Origin: Skermanella sp. TT6 | Lineage (GTDB): Bacteria > Pseudomonadota > Alphaproteobacteria > Azospirillales > Azospirillaceae | DNA length: 64,000 bases | Direction of reading: 5' to 3' | Assembly: GCF_016653635.2 (NCBI RefSeq) | Contig: NZ_CP067420.1 | Location: 508,501 to 572,500 of the forward strand | Shown: in pieces, positions 16,400 through 24,654 of the stretch | Numbering within the stretch: position 1 is the first letter of the stretch | Layout of the letters: every line of letters begins with the position of its first letter | Notes under the pieces: model-generated | Databases searched by the model: none | Told to the model about the DNA's origin: nothing | The model's input: only the letters and a program-made list of their open reading frames with translations | Position numbers and translations under genes: made by a program

Positions 16400-16497
16400 C
16401 GTAGGTCGGCCTCGGCCGAAGGCCGACGGCGACGGCGTGGCCGGAGCCTTGACGCAGGGTGTCGGCGTTCGCCCTGACGGGCGAAGGCCGACCTACG
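16400..16497. repeat. 98-bp inverted-repeat element
   Basis: CGTAGGTCGGCCT (16400-16412) is perfectly complementary to 16485-16497, and an inner pair, GTTCGCCC and GGGCGAA, folds near 16467-16485. It sits between the ABC and HlyD genes and looks like a small dispersed palindromic element rather than a terminator (no T tract). Confidence 0.75.
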
Positions 16498-16617
16498 CCA
16501 CTCCGCTCCGCAGAACCCATCAAGATCATTGTGCGGGACCACTGGCCGACCGGCCCCGTCCCGCGCTTCCACAGACCGGACCCAGGCCGCCCCGCGCGGC
16601 AAACCGAGGATACCGCC

Positions 16618-17973
16618 ATGACCGCATCCGTTCCCGCCAACGATCCTTTCCCCGTGGTCCCCCCGGCCGTCTTCCCGGCAGTCCCGGACCTTCCGCCGGT
16701 CCGGCGCGCCCTGCTGGCCGGCGCCGCGCTGGCCGTCGTCGGGTTCGGCGGCTTCGGGGCATGGGCCTCCCTGGCGCCCCTGTCGAGCGCCGCGGTCGCC
16801 GGCGGGATCGTCGTGGCCGACACGAACCGCAAGACCATCCAGCACCTGGACGGCGGCATCGTCGCCGAGATCCTGGTGCGCGACGGCGACCGGGTCGAGG
16901 CCGGGCAGGTGCTGATGCGCCTGGACGACCTGGAGACCCGCTCCACCGTGACCCTGCTGGAGGACCAGCGCCGCGCCCATGCCGCCCAGGAGGCGCGGCT
17001 GCTGGCCGAGCGCGACGGCGCCGACTCGCTGGTCTTCCCGGCGGACCTCGCGGCGCTGCGCGCCGACGCCGGCATGGCCGAGATCCTGTCCGGGCAGGAA
17101 CGCATCTTCGAGAGCTACCGCGCCTCCCTGGACAGCCGCACCGAGGTGACCCGCCAGCGGATCGCCCAGTACCGGTCTCAGATCAGCGCCTTCGAGGCCC
17201 AGCTGGCGGCGGGACGGCGCCAGCTCGACCTGATCGGGGAGGAGCTGGTCGGGGTGCGGGAGCTGTTCGCGAAGGGGCTGGAGCGCAAGCCGCGCCTGCT
17301 CGCCCTGCAGCGGCAGGCGGCCGACCTGGACGGCGAGCAGGGCGAGTTCGCCAACAGGATCGCCCAGGCCCGCGAAGCGATCGCCCAGGCCGAGATGGAG
17401 ATCCTGTCCCTGCGCGCGGACCGGCGGAACGAGGTGACGGCCGAGCTGCGCGAGGTCCAGATGCGGCTGGCGGAGGTGCGGGAGAAGCTGGCCGCCGCCC
17501 GGGTCCGCCAAGGGCGCCGCGACCTCATCGCCCCCGAAGCCGGGACCGTGCTCAATCCGCGCTATTTCGCCCCTGGCGCCGTGGTGCCGCCGGGCGGGCC
17601 GGTGCTCGACCTGGTGCCCCTCGACGACCGGCTGGTGGTGGAGGCCAGGGTGCGGCCGCGCGACATCGACGTGGTGCATGCCGGGCTGCCGGCGAAGGTC
17701 GTCCTGTCGGCCTTCAAGATGCGCACGACGCCCCAGATCGACGCGCGGGTGATCCGCGTCTCCGCCGACGCCCTGAAGGACGAGCGCACCGGGGAATTCT
17801 ATTACACGGCCCGGGTCGCCGCCGCCCCGGACCAGTTGGAGAAGCTGGGCGACCTCCGCCTTCAGCCCGGCATGCCGGCCGAGACCCTGATCGTGACCGG
17901 CGAGCGGACCCTGCTGCAATATCTGCTTCAGCCGGTCCGGGACACTTTCCGCACTGCGTTCCGGGAGGAATGA
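16618..17973 (+). CDS. Type I secretion membrane fusion protein, HlyD/PrtE family
   Basis: 451-aa periplasmic adaptor linking the ABC exporter to an outer-membrane channel. One N-terminal anchor (about 32-54), lipoyl half-motifs VVADTNRKTIQHLDGGIVAEI and VRDGDRVEAGQVLMRLDD, a long coiled-coil hairpin (about 110-300), then the second lipoyl half DLIAPEAGTVLNP and the beta-barrel end PGMPAETLIVTGERT. The start at 16618 follows CCGAGGA; a longer frame reaches back to 16459 but covers the repeat element. The RTX-ABC-HlyD order indicates a dedicated system. Confidence 0.93.
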   Translation: MTASVPANDPFPVVPPAVFPAVPDLPPVRRALLAGAALAVVGFGGFGAWASLAPLSSAAVAGGIVVADTNRKTIQHLDGGIVAEILVRDGDRVEAGQVLMRLDDLETRSTVTLLEDQRRAHAAQEARLLAERDGADSLVFPADLAALRADAGMAEILSGQERIFESYRASLDSRTEVTRQRIAQYRSQISAFEAQLAAGRRQLDLIGEELVGVRELFAKGLERKPRLLALQRQAADLDGEQGEFANRIAQAREAIAQAEMEILSLRADRRNEVTAELREVQMRLAEVREKLAAARVRQGRRDLIAPEAGTVLNPRYFAPGAVVPPGGPVLDLVPLDDRLVVEARVRPRDIDVVHAGLPAKVVLSAFKMRTTPQIDARVIRVSADALKDERTGEFYYTARVAAAPDQLEKLGDLRLQPGMPAETLIVTGERTLLQYLLQPVRDTFRTAFREE

Positions 17974-18034
17974 TGCTGTGAGGAAACCCGAAAAACCCTG
18001 TTGAGCGCCCCGTGTATCAGGGGAGATCCAGGAT

Positions 18035-18346
18035 ATGAGAGTCTTCGTCAAGACCGCCGCGCTATTGGTCCTTCTGGGCGCCTGCGCGCAGGAGAACTCC
18101 GTTCAGACCACCGCGACCCGGAACGCGGAGCCGCCAAGCAGGTTCCAGTCCATCGGGTCGTGCGAGCCAACGGCCTGGGTCGGGCTCGACCAGGACGCCC
18201 GAAGCCTTCCACCGGCGGACCGCCAGCGGGTGGCAAGGCTGCTCCAGGAGGCCCAGAGCTACCACGCGGAGTCGAACCGCGGGCAATGCATCATGACCCT
18301 CCAGAACGCCGAAAGGATCGTCCGCCAGGGCACCGGGCAGTCATAG
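18035..18346 (+). CDS. Small lipoprotein of unknown function
   Basis: 103 aa. MRVFVKTAALLVLLGAC is a lipoprotein signal with lipobox LLGAC at Cys17. The mature part contains two further Cys (SCEPTAWVG and GQCIMTLQNAERI), which may form a disulfide, and the helix ADRQRVARLLQEAQSYHAES. GGAGA is 9 bases upstream. It follows the HlyD gene by 61 bp on the same strand, so it may belong to the secretion operon. Confidence 0.7.
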   Translation: MRVFVKTAALLVLLGACAQENSVQTTATRNAEPPSRFQSIGSCEPTAWVGLDQDARSLPPADRQRVARLLQEAQSYHAESNRGQCIMTLQNAERIVRQGTGQS

Positions 18347-18590
18347 GCCACGGCCTCTGCGGAAATTTCCCGACCCCACGAAGGATTCCAAGATCCGATC
18401 GTGGATCGCGAAATCCCTGAAGCCGGATTGCCCCGGCGACCGGGAGACCGTTTTCATGGCTATATGTGCCTTCCCCTTCGTCATGATGTGCCTTCCCCTT
18501 CGTCATGCGCTGGCTTGACCCACGCATCCACGTGCGACCTGCTGGGACGATACCGACACGCCGAGGACCGCCGCCTTTGACTCGTCGCCC

Positions 18591-19473
18591 TCAGGAGGCT
18601 TTCTCCGCCGATCCACTATCCCGGGCTGCGGAATTCTCGGCTCGGATGGCTCGCCAGACGTCGAGTGCCGCAAATCTCTCCGTGTACAGGTCGTCATACG
18701 TCCAGAATCGAATCGGGTACGCGGATAGAGCGGTTTCCGATCAGGTTGAACCGCTTCGGTCCAAGCAGCCTGCCGTTTTGCTCACCGCGATGCGCTGTGT
18801 TGCGCCATGGGCGCAACCTACGGTTCGATGCAGGGCAGAGGTAATGCGTTCCGTCGATCGTAGGTTGCGCCCATGGCGCAACGCATCGGTTCGGCTGCCC
18901 TGGGCGGATCGACCTGATCGGGCACAACTCTATCGTCATCTTCTCGCTTCGCCCGCACAGCCGAAAGCTGTCGGTCGGCCCCAGGAAGCTGCGCTGCCCG
19001 CAAACTATCTGATAGGTCTCTGAAATAGGGTCCGACCCGAAAGCATTCTTGTACAAAACACTGTGCTGATTGTCGTTCTTGGCCCAACTCCAATCGGACA
19101 CCTGGCTGAAGGCGTGCTGAAGCTCACCTCCCCAATCCTTGAGTTGGGCGGAACCCTTTTTCCGATTGAAGATGCTGTTGGGCGATCCGCCCTCGAATTC
19201 GACCAGCACGAAATGCTTGGACTTTGACGACCCCACCACGAGGTCGGCTCGAAAGGCACCCTGAAGCATAAACTCGTACTTATACCGGTCCGGCTGTCCC
19301 TTTCCAGCCGCGAGTTGTATCAACAAGCAAAGATCCTTGCGCGCCTTCAATTTCGTGACAACCCTGTTCTCCGGAAACTCGGCATTCTGGTTGAGCCAAG
19401 TCTTGTATTCATCTAACTCTTTTTCTGCGCGGGCAGAATCAAGTCTCGTCTCGATCAAAAGCCTATTCGGCAT
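18591..19473 (-). pseudogene. Shedu-type (DUF4263) nuclease gene interrupted by a miniature element
   Basis: The N-terminal part reads as a Shedu/DUF4263 protein: FRADLVVGSSKSKHFVLVEFE (D and E-x-E of a PD-(D/E)xK-like core), SIFNRKKGSAQLKDWGGEL then QHAFSQVSDWSW, and QIVCGQRSFLGPTDSFRL. After RSEKMTI the frame enters a 205-bp insertion and stops at 18694. Deleting the insertion and one TA joins RSEKMTI to SAYPIRFWTYDDLYTERF, the expected end of the domain, which runs to a stop at 18591. As it stands the product has a foreign 60-residue tail in place of the last 50 native residues. Start ATG at 19473 overlaps the upstream gene by 11 bp. Anti-phage role is family knowledge. Confidence 0.8.
18726..18932. 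mobile_element. 205-bp TA-flanked miniature element (MITE-like)
   Basis: Bounded by TA at 18726-18727 and 18931-18932. The ends are imperfect inverted repeats of about 30 bp (GAGCGGTTTCCGATCAGGTT from the left, reverse-read GAGTTGTGCCCGATCAGGTC from the right). Inside is a perfect 23-bp inverted repeat (18800-18822 with 18859-18881) whose arms contain the palindrome TTGCGCCATGGGCGCAA. It codes for nothing. A TA duplication is typical of IS630/mariner-type transposition, so a helper transposase elsewhere in the genome is inferred. Confidence 0.8.
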
Positions 19474-19729
19474 GATTGGGAAATTCGCTCGTGCGCATCG
19501 CCGTAAGCACGGTTATCGAAGCGCCATCACCTTGGGTTACGATACGAACATCACCCATGCGGAGAACCGTATGGCCGCTCTTGTCGTCCACCCGACTTAC
19601 GGAACCCTCCGACAGGGCCTGCAGCACATCCGCCTCGCTGATGTTCCTCAGCCTCAAGGCGTGAAGCGCATTGCTGGTGAAGCGGACTTCGCACTTCCGG
19701 TCACCCGGCTTTTGTGTTGCCTGCGCCAT
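19463..19729 (-). CDS. DUF4258-like small protein
   Basis: 88 aa. VRFTSNALHALRLRNISEAD then VLQALSEGSVSRV matches the DUF4258 pattern (F-x-x-x-A-x-x-R-x-x-x-R-x-I), and TVLRMGDVRIVTQGDGASITVLTAM gives the following strands. Such proteins resemble BrnT-like toxins and often sit in defence or plasmid regions. It overlaps the start of the Shedu-type gene by 11 bp and is co-directional, so the two were probably co-translated. An in-frame ATG at 19756 is an alternative start; neither has a strong ribosome site. Confidence 0.6.
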   Translation of the reverse strand: MAQATQKPGDRKCEVRFTSNALHALRLRNISEADVLQALSEGSVSRVDDKSGHTVLRMGDVRIVTQGDGASITVLTAMRTSEFPNHAE

Positions 19730-20180
19730 TGCTGATCCAGTCAAAAACTGTCTGCCCATGTTCTGCTTATCGGGACATCCCTTCGAAGGGGACGGCGCGA
19801 TCATGCTTTACTATGATTTTCAAGGGCGGCAAGCTTGCAATGGCCCAATGAACAGAAGACCTTGCAATGGCCCAATGAACAGAAGACTCGGTTTTGTCGG
19901 GACAGCTTCTCTCAACTCCACCGAGTATACAATTATAGATTGAATATTGGTCAACCGTTGCGGGAGGTTCGGCCGGCTATTTCCAAACTGGCCCGCAAGC
20001 TCTATTGTGCTGTGCTTGCTTGAGCGAGGTTTTATCAACTTATGGTACAGTGCCTCGTATTATGGCAATCTACTTCGCGGTAAAATGACGCACTAACAAT
20101 TTTTTAGTTGAGATGCCGTATAAAGTTTAGCAAAAAAGTGGAAAGTTTAAATTATATGTGGTTTGGAGGAGTTTGGTCGG
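19730..20180. other. Divergent AT-rich gap with a tandem repeat
   Basis: This 451-bp spacer marks the switch from GC-rich to AT-rich DNA. It holds the 27-bp tandem repeat listed separately. From about 20040 onward it is strongly AT-rich and must contain the promoter of the methyltransferase operon, though I cannot name a specific -35/-10 pair. No gene is supported. Confidence 0.45.
19834..19887. repeat. Perfect 27-bp tandem duplication
   Basis: Two identical copies abut at 19834-19860 and 19861-19887; each begins CTTGCAATGGCCCAATGAAC and ends AGAAGAC. It lies in the divergent gap before the methyltransferase operon and could be a duplicated operator or a slippage product. Confidence 0.9.
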
Positions 20181-21119
20181 TTGGATAGCATGATTGACGA
20201 ACTTGGTAGTGTGGCCATCGGTAGGTTTTTACAGGGAGATGCGCTTTGCCAGCTAAGGAATTTGCCTCACGAAACAATAAATTTGGTTGTATCGTCGCCT
20301 CCCTACAACATAGGTAAGGTTTATGAAAAAAAAGATCCATTAACCATGCCTCAATATCTAGAGTGGCAGAACGAAATAATTGAGGCTGTGGCTCGATGTG
20401 TTACGCCAGATGGTAGCATCTGTTGGCAAGTGGGGACATATGTAAACAATGGAGAAATCGTTCCTCTAGATGTTGTTTTCTATAATAGTTTCAAAAAACA
20501 CGGACTAAAACTCCGAAACCGCATCATTTGGAGGTATAATTTTGGCCATAATGCTGACCGACGCTTTTCTGGGCGTTATGAAACGATACTATGGTTTACT
20601 AAAAGCGATAATTATAAGTTCAACTTAGATCCTGTGCGCGTACCCCAAATCTACCCTGGAAAGCGTCATGCAAAAGCAAAGACTACAAAAGCGGGTTCTC
20701 CCAGTGGAAACCCTTTAGGGAAAAACCCGTCGGATTACTGGGAGTTCTCTGCAGAGCGCGATTTCATTGACAATCCGGTTTGGGATATTCCCAATGTCAA
20801 GCATAATCATCCTGAGAAAACAGTTCATCCTTGTCAATTTCCAATTGAACTAGTAGAACGTTGTGTGCTTGCCCTCACTGAGAAAAACAATGTAGTTCTT
20901 GATCCGTTTGTTGGCACTGGTGCAACAGTTCTTGCTGCAGTCAAACACCAGAGAAACGGAATTGGTATCGATAAAGACGAAAATTTCCTAAGGATCGCCC
21001 AAGATCGCCTTAACCAATTGCATTGCGGAAAGCTGGCGATGCGTCAACTTGGACAGCCAATCTGGCAGCCCACCTTAACTGAAAAACTCGCGCGCATTCC
21101 GGAAGAGTGGAAACAGTAA
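20181..21119 (+). CDS. DNA methyltransferase, beta-class N4-cytosine/N6-adenine type
   Basis: About 312 aa. Motif IV SPPYN (VVSSPPYNIG) comes before motif I (LDPFVGTGATVLAA), the beta-class order, with the specificity segment between them (residues about 90-210) and GIDKDENFLRIAQDRL after motif I. SPPY allows either N4-C or N6-A methylation. GGAGGAG at 20165-20171 is 9 bases before TTG 20181; the next start is ATG 20190. The coding sequence is AT-rich and unlike its neighbours, indicating transfer. It ends immediately before the next gene (TAA then ATG with no gap). No restriction enzyme of a known family is adjacent. Confidence 0.9.
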   Translation: MDSMIDELGSVAIGRFLQGDALCQLRNLPHETINLVVSSPPYNIGKVYEKKDPLTMPQYLEWQNEIIEAVARCVTPDGSICWQVGTYVNNGEIVPLDVVFYNSFKKHGLKLRNRIIWRYNFGHNADRRFSGRYETILWFTKSDNYKFNLDPVRVPQIYPGKRHAKAKTTKAGSPSGNPLGKNPSDYWEFSAERDFIDNPVWDIPNVKHNHPEKTVHPCQFPIELVERCVLALTEKNNVVLDPFVGTGATVLAAVKHQRNGIGIDKDENFLRIAQDRLNQLHCGKLAMRQLGQPIWQPTLTEKLARIPEEWKQ

Positions 21120-22865
21120 ATGTCCAATGAGAAAGAAAGGCGTGGAAGTGGAGCCTCTCGATCTGGTCGGATCAAGGCAAAGAAAATACCGTCACTTGCA
21201 GATCGTGAGCGTGGGCTTATCCAAAGACGCCACTTTAAATTCGTCCGAACGATTTTTGAACAAAGCGGGTTTGTTAGGTTGACAACCTTATCTAAGAAGC
21301 AATTCCGTTTCTTGGATAGCGCGTCAGATTTTGACGATGTGTTCCTTTATGAAAATATCCTAGTCATATGTGAGTACACGATCGAAGTAAACGTCTCGAA
21401 ACATATAAAGGGAAAAACAACCGTATTCGGTAAAATATTAGATAACCAAGGCGAGTTCATCAAATTTGTTAATGAAAAAGTTGATGGTAACGAAAAACTT
21501 AATACGTCAGATTATTATCCAGATCATTATTATATTGCAATCGTATACAGTTCATACCATGAAGTTAGTCAAGAAATCAAAAAAGAGTTTCCGAGGTTTG
21601 TGTATCTTGATTGGAACATAGTTAGGTATTTTACTAACGTTGCTGATACGGTTCATCGTTCAGCACGGTTTGAATTGCTTGAATTTCTAGGATTCCGCGC
21701 GCAACAAGTCGGCCAGAATTCGATTCGGTCTATTAGTGACAACCCAATAAATTTAGACGTTTCGGTGTTGCCGGAGGGCTACTCTAATTTTGCTGAAGGC
21801 TACAAGGTTGTATCCTTTTACGCTGCTCCAATTACTATTCTCGAAAGAGCATACGTGTTGAGACGACATGGCTGGCGTTCAGGATTTACTTCTTATCAAA
21901 GAATGATAGACAAGAAAAAAATCTGTTCTATTCGGCAATATCTAAAAGATGTGGGACGTGTATTTGTAAACAACATTGTTGTCACCTTACCTTCTGATAC
22001 AAAGTTCTTAGACAACGCTGGTAATACTCTTAACGCTTCTGAAATCAAGAAAACAACCTCTGGTAAGCTTCAGCTTCCATCGGGCTTCAATTCGATTGGT
22101 ATCATTGACGGGCAGCATCGAGTTTTTTCTTACTATGAAGGAGGAGAAGATGAGGAACGCGTAGCAAAATTGCGCCGGAAACAAAATCTGCTGATTACAG
22201 GGATTGTCTATCCGCCAGGTATTTCCGACGGGGAGAAGATAAGGTTTGAAGCTAATCTTTTCTTAGAAATCAATTCTACACAAACAAATGCTAAATCTGA
22301 CGTTAAACAAGAGGTAGGTCTACTATTGCGTCCGTTTGAATTGGATTCAATTGCAAAAAGGGTAATAATTTCTCTTAATGACGGGAATGGGCCACTCGCT
22401 GATCGCTTTGAACGATACTTTTATGATAAGGGTAAAATAAAGACAACAACAATTGTTAGTTATGGATTGAAGCATATCATCAAGACATCTGGAGACGATT
22501 CATTTTTCGCAGTCTGGAACAGCCCAAACAAGCTGAGGTTATTAGAGCAGGATGAAGCTGTGCTGGGGGAATATGTACAGTTCTGCGTCAGCGAGATGAA
22601 TATGTTTTTCTCTGCTGCCAAGAAAAATATCGGGCAAGAACGCTGGGTTTTAACGAAAGGTAAGGGTACCGGCTTTCTGAATCCAACTACGATAAATGCG
22701 CTAATTGGGTGCCTTCGACGAATAATTCGTTCTAAACTAACAAGAAATCATGAATACTATTGTGAAAAATTGTCAAGCATTGGAGAGTTCGATATAAGTT
22801 TGTACAAATCGAGCCAATACAATGATATGGCTGAAAAAATATTTACTGAATATTTTGGGATATAA
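21120..22865 (+). CDS. DGQHR-domain (DndB-related) protein with N-terminal nuclease-like region
   Basis: 581 aa, AT-rich. The signature DGQHR lies at residues 330-334 (SIGIIDGQHRVFSYYEG), with the partner blocks ERAYVLRRHGWRSGFTSYQR and NLFLEINSTQTNAKSD, which define the DGQHR family that includes DndB of phosphorothioation systems. Residues 40-110 look like a PD-(D/E)xK-type fold: FLDSASDFDDVFLYENIL then VICEYT, where D72/D73 and E85 fit but the usual Lys is Thr87. It abuts the methyltransferase with no spacer, so the two are co-expressed. No dndACDE genes are visible. Function unknown; a defence or DNA-modification role is inferred. Confidence 0.75.
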   Translation: MSNEKERRGSGASRSGRIKAKKIPSLADRERGLIQRRHFKFVRTIFEQSGFVRLTTLSKKQFRFLDSASDFDDVFLYENILVICEYTIEVNVSKHIKGKTTVFGKILDNQGEFIKFVNEKVDGNEKLNTSDYYPDHYYIAIVYSSYHEVSQEIKKEFPRFVYLDWNIVRYFTNVADTVHRSARFELLEFLGFRAQQVGQNSIRSISDNPINLDVSVLPEGYSNFAEGYKVVSFYAAPITILERAYVLRRHGWRSGFTSYQRMIDKKKICSIRQYLKDVGRVFVNNIVVTLPSDTKFLDNAGNTLNASEIKKTTSGKLQLPSGFNSIGIIDGQHRVFSYYEGGEDEERVAKLRRKQNLLITGIVYPPGISDGEKIRFEANLFLEINSTQTNAKSDVKQEVGLLLRPFELDSIAKRVIISLNDGNGPLADRFERYFYDKGKIKTTTIVSYGLKHIIKTSGDDSFFAVWNSPNKLRLLEQDEAVLGEYVQFCVSEMNMFFSAAKKNIGQERWVLTKGKGTGFLNPTTINALIGCLRRIIRSKLTRNHEYYCEKLSSIGEFDISLYKSSQYNDMAEKIFTEYFGI

Positions 22866-23053
22866 GAAAATTTCCATGCTATTTTGCATAACTATAAATA
22901 AGCTTAGAACATACTCCGGGATTTTTACTGTTGTTTTGGAGTCAGAGTCAAGTATCTTAGTAATGTGTACTCACTCGGATCTGCTATCTGGTATGGCGCA
23001 AACGGACACTTTTGTGCATGCACCATTACAATACAGAATAGTAGAAAATAAAC

Positions 23054-24510
23054 GTAATTGCTCACGGGGTTGGCGAAAAGGGTTGCGCTGCGGCCTAGAA
23101 TATGAGTCCACTTCGGGATGGAGAAACCGCCGCGCTATCGCCTGAGTGAGGCTGAGAAGGACGCCCTGCTGGTCGAGCAGGCGGCACTGATCGAGCGTCT
23201 GGCGGCGCGGGTCGCCGAACTGGAAGCGCTGGTCGGGAAGCCGCGGAAGACGTCGGCCAATTCGCACATTCCGCCGTCGCAGGACGGCCCTGGCGGTGCG
23301 TCGCGCAAGGCGGACGCCAAGCGCCGGCGCAAGCCGCGGCCGTCGCGGCCCGGAGTGTCGCGCCCGCTGGCCGACGATCCGGACCGGACCGAGCGCCGCC
23401 TAGCCGAGTGCTGTCCGCATTGCGGGACGGCGGTGCCCGAGGCCGCCCAGCGGTGCCGGCACCGCTACGACCACATCGACCTTCCGGTGATCCGCCCGGT
23501 GGTGACGCGGGTCGAGCTGTTCGGCGGCCGGTGCGGCGATTGCGGGCGGCGCTACCGGGCCGCCCCGCCCGCCGCCATGCCGCCGGGCACCCCTTTCGGG
23601 CCGGGCATCCGGGCGCTGCTGGCCTATCTGCACCACAGCCATCATGTCGGCTTCGAGCGGCTGTCGCGGATGCTGGAGGAGTTGTTCGGACTGACGATCT
23701 CCGAGGGGGCCATCGCCAATGCGTTGCGCCGCATGGGGGTGGCGTTCGACACGGCCTGCGCGGCGATCAAGGCCAAACTCCTGGGCGCCCCGGTGATCGC
23801 CTCGGACGAGACCACGACGCGGGTCAACGGCGTGACCCACTGGCAGTGGGTATTCCATTCCGGGCAAGCCGTGCTGCACACCATCGCGCCGGGCCGGGGC
23901 CGGGCGGTGCCCGCCGGGATCCTGGGCGGGCATAGGCCCGAAGTGTGGATCTCCGACCGCTACGCCGGGCAGCAGGAACTGGGACGGGTCCACCAAGTCT
24001 GCCTGGCCCACGTTCTCAGGGACGTGCAGTACGCCATCGACTGCGGCGACACCGTGGTCGCGCCGAAGATCCGCGATCATCTACGCTGGGCCATCCGCGT
24101 CGGCAAACGAAGACCGGGCCTGAAGGACAGTACGCTGGCCGCCTACGCCGCCAAAGCCGAGCGGGACCTCGATGCCCTGGTCGGCGTCCCCGCCGCCCAT
24201 CCGGCCCGACGCGAGCTGCAGCGCCTGGTCAAGGCCTGGCGGGGCAAGTTCTTCGTCTTCCTCGCCGACCGCCGCGTGCCGCCGACCAACAACGGCAGCG
24301 AGCAGGAAATCCGCCCGTCCGTGGTCTTCCGCAAGGTCACCAACGGCTTCCGATCCGACTGGGGACCGGACATCCACGCAGGCTATCGCTCCGTGATCGG
24401 AACGGCCCGCCGGCAAGGTCAATCCGCCTGGACCGCCATCCGCGACCTCATTGGCGGAACCTTCGCCGTCGCCTGACGGCTCACGATCCGCCAACCCCGT
24501 GAGCAATTAC
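23054..24510 (+). mobile_element. IS66-type insertion sequence, intact
   Basis: A 1457-bp element bounded by perfect 22-bp terminal inverted repeats (23054-23075 and 24489-24510, beginning GTAATTGCTCACGGGG). The 9-bp sequence AAAATAAAC is present directly outside both ends (23045-23053 and 24511-24519), consistent with a target duplication; IS66 usually makes 8 bp. One transposase gene fills it, with no TnpA/TnpB helper genes. Perfect ends and duplication suggest a recent insertion at the right edge of the AT-rich island. Confidence 0.92.
23118..24476 (+). CDS. IS66 family transposase (TnpC type)
   Basis: 452 aa. The N-terminal leucine-rich coiled coil (EQAALIERLAARVAELEALV) is followed by the zinc-binding region CCPHCGTAVPEAAQRCRH and the IS66 core (RALLAYLHHSHHVGFERLSRML). 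DDE catalytic residues are visible in VIASDETTTRVNG, VWISDRYAGQQ and TNNGSEQEIRPS. The C-terminus is the short form lacking the IS66_C extension. All catalytic residues are intact. Confidence 0.95.
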   Translation: MEKPPRYRLSEAEKDALLVEQAALIERLAARVAELEALVGKPRKTSANSHIPPSQDGPGGASRKADAKRRRKPRPSRPGVSRPLADDPDRTERRLAECCPHCGTAVPEAAQRCRHRYDHIDLPVIRPVVTRVELFGGRCGDCGRRYRAAPPAAMPPGTPFGPGIRALLAYLHHSHHVGFERLSRMLEELFGLTISEGAIANALRRMGVAFDTACAAIKAKLLGAPVIASDETTTRVNGVTHWQWVFHSGQAVLHTIAPGRGRAVPAGILGGHRPEVWISDRYAGQQELGRVHQVCLAHVLRDVQYAIDCGDTVVAPKIRDHLRWAIRVGKRRPGLKDSTLAAYAAKAERDLDALVGVPAAHPARRELQRLVKAWRGKFFVFLADRRVPPTNNGSEQEIRPSVVFRKVTNGFRSDWGPDIHAGYRSVIGTARRQGQSAWTAIRDLIGGTFAVA

Positions 24511-24654
24511 AAAATAAACAGGGATGAACTCAGACAGGCAGTGAATCACCTCACATCTTGCTGGCATCCATCCCGACAGCCGGTTGCCCCGCCCCGATCC
24601 CCGTCGTACAACTACCCCCAGACAGGACAAAAAGTCGCGGGAGGAACGCACGAC

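Noticed and set aside
13236-17105. Very long open frame (over 1200 codons) on the minus strand
   Set aside because: It is antisense to the RTX, ABC and HlyD genes, which have clear domains; its composition is that of a GC-rich shadow frame.
21120-22865. Calling the DGQHR protein DndB and the locus a phosphorothioation system
   Set aside because: No dndA, dndC, dndD or dndE gene is present, and the N-terminal nuclease-like region is not part of DndB.
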